A program made the translations under genes and the position numbers. From positions 62,001 through 126,000 of the forward strand of contig NZ_JABWCU010000015.1 of the NCBI RefSeq assembly GCF_018491765.1: a DNA stretch of 64,000 nt, given 5' to 3'. Source of the stretch: Novosphingobium profundi (GTDB lineage: Bacteria > Pseudomonadota > Alphaproteobacteria > Sphingomonadales > Sphingomonadaceae). The notes below the pieces were generated by a model, which was not told the DNA's origin, searched no databases, and was given only the letters and a program-made list of their open reading frames with translations. Each line of letters begins with the position of its first letter. Within the stretch, counting starts at the first letter, position 1. Positions 58,941-64,000 of the stretch are shown piece after piece.

Positions 58941-60800
58941 CTATGTCTCGCCGGGCGTGTGCGGGACGGTTTCGCGCAATGGCGTCTCAACATAATAGTC
59001 GAGATTGATCTCACGCACTTCGTCTTGCCGCGAGAACACCATGCTGGCGATACCTGCTAGCAACTCCTCAAGGCTCGTCTGCTGCTCCAACTGCTCGACG
59101 ACGACGTGCCCAAACGCCGCCATGATGCTGATCGTGATCGGAAGGACATGTTCGTCGCCGGGGTTCTTGTAGCCGGTCATCAGCTCGCGCCCAAAAAGCT
59201 CCTCGTCCCAGTGCGCAAGGGCCGTACCAGGGCCGCCGTCTCGTTCGACTTCCATCCCACCGAGTGCAGCAAAGCGGCTAACGGCTTCAGGCGTGAAGAG
59301 GCCGGTCGCGGCGTCGAAGAGCCCTTCCCAAATCTCCCAGCCGAAACCGAGAGTGTGTCCGATCTCATGAATAATCGTTCCGGCGATGCGGTCAGGCGTG
59401 AAATCGAGCAGAAATCGGGTGTTGAACTCGACCTGGCCGTAACGAACCCCGCCTTGCTCATACGGCATATAGGCTCGTGCGATCGTGTTGCCGAGCTGGG
59501 TGAAGGTGCCAAGGCGGATTACGATCGAATAGTCGGGCAGGACGAAGCGGTTCCAGAAATTGCAGGCCGCGCGCGCGCCGTTCTTCAGCCGGTCGTCAAC
59601 GTCCTTCACGATCTTGTAGGTGATGATGTTCGCCTTAGGCTGCTTGGCTTGCTCGCCGGTGCCGGGCTCCGCAGGCATGCCAAGGGCGGGGGCAGATGTC
59701 TTTCCGGCTTGGCGGGCCTTCTTGTGCTCGGCTTCGGGCACCGGTCCTTTGGAAAGCTCGCGAGCGCGCAGGAGCCAGGACAATGTATGTTGAAGCATTG
59801 CGGCCCGTGCCTTTTCGTCCGGCAACGTCTGGCGCAATTCGCCGCGGACGTCGGCGCTGCTCGCTGCTGCTTCTCCCATCAACGCGTCGATGAGGCCATC
59901 GATCGTATCTGCAACCGGCTGTGCGGGTGGAACCGGCGCGAAGTCCTTCTGCCACTTCTCGCTCAGCTGTGAGAATGCCCGCTTCAGTCTACTCTCCGGG
60001 ATCGCCGCGCTTGCCGCGCTCGCTTCCAGCTCCTGCCCCAGCGCATAGGTTCGTCCCCAGGAGTCGAAAAACCTCAAGCCGGTTCTTTCTTCGATTTCCT
60101 CGCGCGTGGACGGGTAGTCGGCTGGGCGGGAATCGCGCGGCGCGGTCTGCGGGATTATGAAGCAGTCGAGCTTGACCGTTGCGGGGGTATCATACGGATA
60201 TTTGACCGGATCAACGACGATCGCGAAATAGGCTTCCGGTATCGGGACCAGTTTGCCGCCGTCGCGCGAGACATGGTCCGGGTCGTCTCCGAAGATCGGC
60301 CCGACGGTGACCCAGGCATAGTCCCCGCCCTGCATGGTCTGGACCTCTCGGATCGACTGTTCGAGCTTTGCCCAGACGCCCTGGTTGAGAACCTCATACT
60401 GCGGGCTCATGTTCGACATCAGGAACGTCTCCATCTGTGCGAGACGCCCATATTGTCTATTGATCACCTCATTGGGCGTCATGTGCCCGACGTTAAGGGG
60501 AATGGCGCCGATCTTGCCGAAGGTGCGATTGCTCAGCCGCTGTTCCGGATCGATCCTGACATCGGAATAATAATGGAGGGGCCGGAGGTAATCGACCGCC
60601 TGATCCGCATGCGCCACGCAATAGGCCGACCATGCAGGCTGAAGGGTTTTGGGCGAGAAGCCGACGGCATAACCCTGGTTGATTAGGATCTGCACGGGGC
60701 GATCAGGATTGAGGTTCTGCGGTGCGCCGCGCCATAGATGGAGATCGACATGATGCGCCATCGCGGCGCTCAACGGGTGAATCGTCGTGAAATCGGCCAT
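58941..60800 (-). CDS. DNA/RNA non-specific endonuclease fused to a leishmanolysin-like zinc protease
   Basis: A 619-residue protein with no signal peptide. Residues about 35-245 match the NUC endonuclease domain: YAVGFSPKTLQPAW, LNVGHMTPNEV, METFLMSNMSPQYEVLNQGV and WAKLEQ, VTVGPIFG, LVPIPEAYFAIV, STREEIEERTGLRFF. The general base His106 and the metal-binding Asn139 with Glu147 are present, but the DRGH motif reads NVGH, so the Arg is lost. After a helical, Lys/Pro-rich linker (about 250-405), residues 470-545 form a zincin site: HEIGH at 478-482, then HW at 530-531 and ELMTGY (Met541), as in leishmanolysin (M8) proteases. ATG 60798-60800 follows GGGGAGGGG. It stands alone. Its role is unknown: toxin, defence effector or secreted protein. 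Confidence 0.85.
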   Translation of the reverse strand: MADFTTIHPLSAAMAHHVDLHLWRGAPQNLNPDRPVQILINQGYAVGFSPKTLQPAWSAYCVAHADQAVDYLRPLHYYSDVRIDPEQRLSNRTFGKIGAIPLNVGHMTPNEVINRQYGRLAQMETFLMSNMSPQYEVLNQGVWAKLEQSIREVQTMQGGDYAWVTVGPIFGDDPDHVSRDGGKLVPIPEAYFAIVVDPVKYPYDTPATVKLDCFIIPQTAPRDSRPADYPSTREEIEERTGLRFFDSWGRTYALGQELEASAASAAIPESRLKRAFSQLSEKWQKDFAPVPPAQPVADTIDGLIDALMGEAAASSADVRGELRQTLPDEKARAAMLQHTLSWLLRARELSKGPVPEAEHKKARQAGKTSAPALGMPAEPGTGEQAKQPKANIITYKIVKDVDDRLKNGARAACNFWNRFVLPDYSIVIRLGTFTQLGNTIARAYMPYEQGGVRYGQVEFNTRFLLDFTPDRIAGTIIHEIGHTLGFGWEIWEGLFDAATGLFTPEAVSRFAALGGMEVERDGGPGTALAHWDEELFGRELMTGYKNPGDEHVLPITISIMAAFGHVVVEQLEQQTSLEELLAGIASMVFSRQDEVREINLDYYVETPLRETVPHTPGET

Positions 60801-61280
60801 TACCCCTCCCCAAAAAGCCAACCAACAATTTAAGAATTTTCGTCAGAACATCGTCAATTATGACCTTGTTTTCGACTCATAAGGCCATATAGCAGCAATC
60901 AAACATGCTCTGATAATATTTCATTTATACAGTCACCAGGAGCATTTCCGCGCAAATGGCGGATGCATTACGCTGGCCTTGTTGCAAAAATCATTTGCAA
61001 ATCGGCAGGGGTAAGGCCGGGACTCCCTTTTTAAGGGGGGCTGAGCTTTGCTTGGAAATGACGATCCTTGCCGGTCACTCAGCGGCCGATTTGCGCTCAT
61101 CAGGAAGGGAAAGGCCACCTTACCTTACCCCATAAGGAAGGCGGGCCACGATTGACGCTCGTGCGCTTAATTCCCTCCTCCGGCCAATTTCATCAGCGTC
61201 GGCGGCGACGGCACATCCCCGGTTAGCCGCCGTGCCTTGCGAGCCTGTCGCCAAATCGGGGGACCAGCAGATCGCCGGTG
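60801..61280. other. AT-rich intergenic region upstream of the nuclease-protease gene
   Basis: The first 150 bases beyond the start are AT-rich and must hold its promoter. The region also has TTGCAAA repeats (60987-61009), an inverted CCCTTTTTAAGGG segment near 61025-61037, and degenerate repeat copy 9. No gene is seen. Confidence 0.55.
61063..61112 (+). repeat. Dispersed intergenic repeat, copy 9 (degenerate)
   Basis: GATCCTTGCCGGTCACTCAG, GGCCGATTTGCG and TCATCAGG keep the first two thirds of the pattern. The GGTCCGCT end has been lost. Confidence 0.5.
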
Positions 61281-61709
61281 TTATGCGAGCGAGCGCAGGA
61301 GGATGCTCGTCTCACTGTTGAGGACGCCTTCGATCATGCGCACCTCGCGCAGGACCCGGTCGAAGTCGGGAAGCGTCGAGCTGACGATCTCAGCAACGAG
61401 GTCCCAGGCACCGTTGGTGGTGTGCAGGGCATGGATCTCTCGGATCCCGCGCAGGAGCCGGATCACCGCATCGGTCGAACGGCCAGCAACCTCGACCAGC
61501 ATGATCGCCCGGATCGCCCCTGTGGGCGCTTCCTCCTGCGCGCGGATGGTGAAGCCCAGGATCGCTCCGCTCTGCACGAGACGGTCGAGCCGGGTCTGCA
61601 CCGTCGCGCGCGACACGCCCAGGATCTGCGCGATCTTGGACACGGGCGCGCGGCCATCGCTGCGCAGGATACCGATCAGGTTCTGGTCCAGCTTGTCGAG
61701 AGATATCAT
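61281..61709 (-). CDS. Lrp/AsnC-family regulator
   Basis: A 142-residue regulator. LDQNLIGILRSDGRAPVSKIAQ and VSRATVQTRLDRLVQSGAI form the helix-turn-helix; a C-terminal RAM ligand-binding domain follows (AIMLVEVAGRSTDAVIRLLRGI, VEVAG being the ligand-loop region). ATG 61707-61709 is used because the family begins with LDKLDQN; an earlier start at 61736 is possible. It is divergent from ornithine cyclodeaminase and very likely activates it in response to arginine, ornithine or another amino acid, like the ocd-linked Lrp regulators of other proteobacteria. Confidence 0.92.
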   Translation of the reverse strand: MISLDKLDQNLIGILRSDGRAPVSKIAQILGVSRATVQTRLDRLVQSGAILGFTIRAQEEAPTGAIRAIMLVEVAGRSTDAVIRLLRGIREIHALHTTNGAWDLVAEIVSSTLPDFDRVLREVRMIEGVLNSETSILLRSLA

Positions 61710-61754
61710 GTCAAATTGCCCATAATGACCATGCAAATAGCCTAAAATCTGGCA

Positions 61755-61770
61755 AAAATGTAGGCATTTT
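61755..61770. promoter_or_regulatory. Candidate Lrp operator
   Basis: AAAATGTAGGCATTTT is an inverted repeat with 6-bp arms in the short divergent promoter between the Lrp gene and ocd. AT-rich palindromes of this kind are typical of Lrp/AsnC sites. Confidence 0.45.
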
Positions 61771-61826
61771 CGACATTCACCATGAAACCTGCCTGCCTAT
61801 CCTGAGCGAAAATCAGGAGACACAGT

Positions 61827-62858
61827 ATGGTACCGTTCGTTGGCGTTGCAGATCTTGCCGGGATTGTCGAAGCGGTCGGCCTCGAGACCTTCCTGCGCGG
61901 CCTCGCCGAGCGGATCGAGGCCGATTTCGAGCGTTGGGAGGAATTCGACAAGTCCCCGCGCTATGCCAGCCACGTACCCGGCGGCGTGATCGAACTCATG
62001 CCTGCGGCCGATCGCGACTATTTCGCCTTCAAGCAGGTGAACGGACATCCCGGCAATACCGCTGCGGGCCTTCAGACGGTCGCCGCGCTGGGCGTGCTCA
62101 CCCGCGTCGATACCGGCTACCCGGTCCTGGTCAGCGAGATGACCTTGCTGACCGCGCTGCGCACTGCCGCGATGTCGGCCCTTGCCGCGCGCTACCTCGC
62201 GCGCCCCGCGTCACGTGTGCTGGCCATGATCGGACAGGGCGCCCAGTCCGAATTCCAGGCGATCGCCTTCAAGGCCCTGCTCGGCATCACGCGCGTGCAG
62301 GCCTGGGACATCGACCCGGCCGCCTCGCGCAAGTTCGCCCGGAACCTCGCCGACAGCGGCATTGAGGTCGTGATCACCCCGTCCGCCGACGAGGCCGTGA
62401 TCGGCGCCGATATCGTCACCACCGTCACCGCCGACAAGGTCAACGCGCGCATTCTGAGCGCCAACATGACCGGCGCAGGGCTTCATATCAACGCGGTTGG
62501 CGGCGACTGCCCGGGCAAGACCGAGCTGGCCCCCGAGATCCTCCAGCGCGGCCGTGTCTTCGTGGAATACACCCCGCAGACGCGCATCGAAGGCGAGATC
62601 CAGCAGATGCCGGACGATTTCGAGGTCACCGAGCTGTGGTCGGTCTTCTCGGGCAAGGCGTCCGGGCGCACGAACGACGAGGAGATCACGATCTTCGATT
62701 CGGTGGGTTTCGGCATCGAGGATTTCTCGGCGCTGCGCTATCTCTACGACCTCCTGCCCGAGTACGGCAGGCCCACCGAGCTCGACCTCATCGCCCAACC
62801 GCAGGACCCGCGGGACCTGTTCGGCCTGCTCTCCCCCCGCCAGCCTGCCCACACATGA
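61827..62858 (+). CDS. ocd: Ornithine cyclodeaminase
   Basis: A 343-residue NAD+-dependent enzyme that turns L-ornithine into L-proline and ammonia. It has FKQVNGHPGNTAAGL, the ornithine-binding EMTLLTALRTAAMSALAARYL region, the NAD motif MIGQGAQSEFQAIAF, and HINAVGGDCPGKTEL with the catalytic Asp. The EFxKSPRYASHVPGGVIELMP start and overall form are those of true ornithine cyclodeaminase rather than of mu-crystallin-like relatives. ATG 61827 follows CAGGAG. It overlaps the next gene by ATGA. With the arginine-deiminase-like gene it forms an arginine/citrulline/ornithine catabolic operon. Confidence 0.93.
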   Translation: MVPFVGVADLAGIVEAVGLETFLRGLAERIEADFERWEEFDKSPRYASHVPGGVIELMPAADRDYFAFKQVNGHPGNTAAGLQTVAALGVLTRVDTGYPVLVSEMTLLTALRTAAMSALAARYLARPASRVLAMIGQGAQSEFQAIAFKALLGITRVQAWDIDPAASRKFARNLADSGIEVVITPSADEAVIGADIVTTVTADKVNARILSANMTGAGLHINAVGGDCPGKTELAPEILQRGRVFVEYTPQTRIEGEIQQMPDDFEVTELWSVFSGKASGRTNDEEITIFDSVGFGIEDFSALRYLYDLLPEYGRPTELDLIAQPQDPRDLFGLLSPRQPAHT

Positions 62859-63793
62859 TGTCCTCTGTGCAGGCGCCCGGTGCGGTCGTGATGATCCGCC
62901 CCCATTTCTTCGAGCCCAACCCGCAAACCGGATCTGACAACGCCTTCCAGAGCACGGCAGCCATCAGGGCCGATGCCCGCCCGGCGCTGGCCGAGGCCGC
63001 CTATGCCGAGGTCTCGCTCGCGGCGGACCGGCTGGAGGCGGCGGGTATCCGGGTCCACCTGTTCGAGGACCGCGCGGCGACGAGGCCCGATTCGGTCTTT
63101 CCCAACAACTGGTTCTCGACCCACTCGGGCGGACATCTGGCGATCTTCCCGCTCTTCGCGCCCAATCGCCGTCCCGAACGCCGCGAGGACATCGTCGCGT
63201 TCCTCAAGCGCGAATATCGCGTCCAGGAAGTGACTGACTGGTCGGGGCTGGAGCACGATGGCCTCTACCTCGAAGGCACGGGCGCCATCGTGCTCGACCA
63301 CTGCGAGCGCGTGGCCTATACCGCCCGCTCGCAGCGCGCCAGCGAGGTCCTGCTCGAACGCTTCTGCACCCGCTTTGCTTTCGAACCGATGATGTTCGAG
63401 GCAACCGATGCGGACGGGATGGCGATCTACCACACCAACGTCATGCTCAGCATCGGGACACGATTTTGCGTCGCGGGCCTCGACACGCTGCGTGATGCGC
63501 GCCGCCGCGAGGAACTGCACGCACGGTTGACTGCCAACGGGCGCGAATTGATCGCCATCAGCCAGCACCAGGTCGGTGAGTTCTGCGGCAACCTGATCGA
63601 GCTCGACGGGCGCTCCGGACCCGTCATCGCGTTGTCTTCGCGCGCCCTGCGCGCGTTCGATGCCAGGCAGATCGCCCGGCTGGAGCGGGCCGCCCGCCTT
63701 GTCCCGCTGGACGTGCCGACCATCGAGATGGCCGGAGGCTCGGTGCGCTGCATGCTGGCAGGCATCCACCTCGCGCCACGTCCCGCATCCTGA
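62855..63793 (+). CDS. ctlX: Citrulline utilisation hydrolase / arginine deiminase-related protein
   Basis: A 312-residue pentein-fold enzyme: VVMIRPHFFEPNPQTGSDNAF at the N-terminus, FPNNWFSTHSGG, LEGTGAIVLDHCERVAY, the catalytic His in YHTNVMLSIG, and the catalytic Cys in GGSVRCMLAGIH. These match CtlX-type proteins, which are linked with ornithine cyclodeaminase and act on citrulline or arginine-type substrates. ATG 62855 overlaps the ocd stop, so the two are made together: the hydrolase would give ornithine, which ocd turns into proline. Dimethylargininases share the fold. The gene name is assigned on motif and neighbourhood. Confidence 0.88.
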   Translation: MMSSVQAPGAVVMIRPHFFEPNPQTGSDNAFQSTAAIRADARPALAEAAYAEVSLAADRLEAAGIRVHLFEDRAATRPDSVFPNNWFSTHSGGHLAIFPLFAPNRRPERREDIVAFLKREYRVQEVTDWSGLEHDGLYLEGTGAIVLDHCERVAYTARSQRASEVLLERFCTRFAFEPMMFEATDADGMAIYHTNVMLSIGTRFCVAGLDTLRDARRREELHARLTANGRELIAISQHQVGEFCGNLIELDGRSGPVIALSSRALRAFDARQIARLERAARLVPLDVPTIEMAGGSVRCMLAGIHLAPRPAS

Positions 63794-63890
63794 GGGCCCT
63801 TATCTCCCGGATCGTGGCGGTGTAAAAAAGCGCTCTTGCATCCGGGTCCGGGATTTGGTCCTCTCGCGCGTGAAGGGAAGCGCCGTCTTC

Positions 63891-64000
63891 ATGAGTTCCA
63901 AATCCACATCGAAAGACGTCGTGACTCCCGCCTTGACCGGTTCGGGCGAGGAACTCGATCGGCTCTATCGCGGTTCCCGGGACCGGCTGCGCCGCTACGT
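63891..64000 (+). CDS. Probable RNA polymerase sigma factor (ECF type), N-terminal part
   Basis: A gene start cut by the window end: 36 residues, with a short polar leader and then GEELDRLYRGSRDRLRRYV, which is the first helix of region 2 in ECF sigma factors. AAGGGAAG lies upstream of ATG 63891. The call rests on this one segment. Confidence 0.55.
   Translation, partial: MSSKSTSKDVVTPALTGSGEELDRLYRGSRDRLRRY

Noticed and set aside
60977..61010. Sequence like an IS6-family terminus (CCTTGTTGCAAAAATC)
   Set aside because: The similarity is short, no partner end or transposase is nearby, and AT-rich repeats give such matches by chance.
1..64000. CRISPR arrays, tRNA and rRNA genes
   Set aside because: No regularly spaced direct repeats, cloverleaf sequences or rRNA segments were seen. 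The dispersed 60-bp repeat is not clustered or regularly spaced.

Overview
The window is high-GC DNA from an alphaproteobacterium, most likely a sphingomonad (Novosphingobium/Sphingobium type). The reasons are large TonB-dependent receptors next to catabolic genes, many short-chain dehydrogenases and old-yellow-enzyme reductases, an ohrR/ohr locus, a Lrp-ocd-ctlX arginine/citrulline cluster, and dense ATGA/GTGA gene overlaps. The taxonomic call is an inference from protein style; no rRNA or marker gene is present.

Region 1 (1-12.4 kb) is an uncharacterised catabolic cluster around an MhpR-like IclR regulator (3187-4059). It holds a flavin monooxygenase, an arylmalonate-decarboxylase-like protein, three separate bicupin proteins of about 250 residues, a tandem-SDR fusion, an MFS transporter, a TonB receptor, an aldehyde dehydrogenase and a partial medium-chain dehydrogenase. 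The palindrome TCCGCATCGCGGA, or a one-mismatch version, lies upstream of all five divergent or single transcription units, which suggests one regulon.

Region 2 (12.5-26.1 kb) looks like a second regulon, for L-idonate/ketogluconate-type sugar acids. Genes resembling idnD, idnO and gluconokinase sit with a LacI-family regulator, an MFS transporter, further dehydrogenases, and a TonB receptor plus PEP-mutase-family gene. Four copies of a LacI-type operator (TGnGACCGAT then two variable bases then CA) occur: two before the TonB receptor and two between the divergent idnD and idnO operons.

Region 3 (26.1-38.4 kb) has lower gene density and shows decay: remnants of ohr and ohrR, a gene with a nonsense codon coupled to a truncated M48 peptidase, and a probable broken membrane-protein gene. 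Intact genes include a GyrI-like protein, an old yellow enzyme, two LysR regulators, a metallo-beta-lactamase-fold hydrolase, an alpha/beta hydrolase, a serine beta-lactamase-fold protein and a membrane-anchored XRE regulator. From here onward a dispersed intergenic repeat of about 60 bp occurs in at least nine copies, all in the same orientation.

Region 4 (38.4-57.8 kb) contains small regulated redox operons. One is OhrR/MarR with MBL, aldehyde dehydrogenase, disulfide oxidoreductase and old yellow enzyme. Another is LysR with VOC, quinone oxidoreductase and YqjM-type reductase. A third is a MocR regulator facing an outer-membrane channel, SMP-30, SDR and PEP-mutase operon. Membrane genes follow: CDP-alcohol phosphatidyltransferase, MscS and CPA2 antiporter.

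Region 5 (57.8-64 kb) contains a decayed IS5-type element and then a 619-residue protein that fuses a DNA/RNA non-specific endonuclease domain to a leishmanolysin-like zinc protease domain. This is the most unusual gene in the window. It is followed by an Lrp regulator divergent from ornithine cyclodeaminase and a citrulline/arginine-deiminase-like hydrolase, and then the start of a probable ECF sigma factor cut by the window edge.
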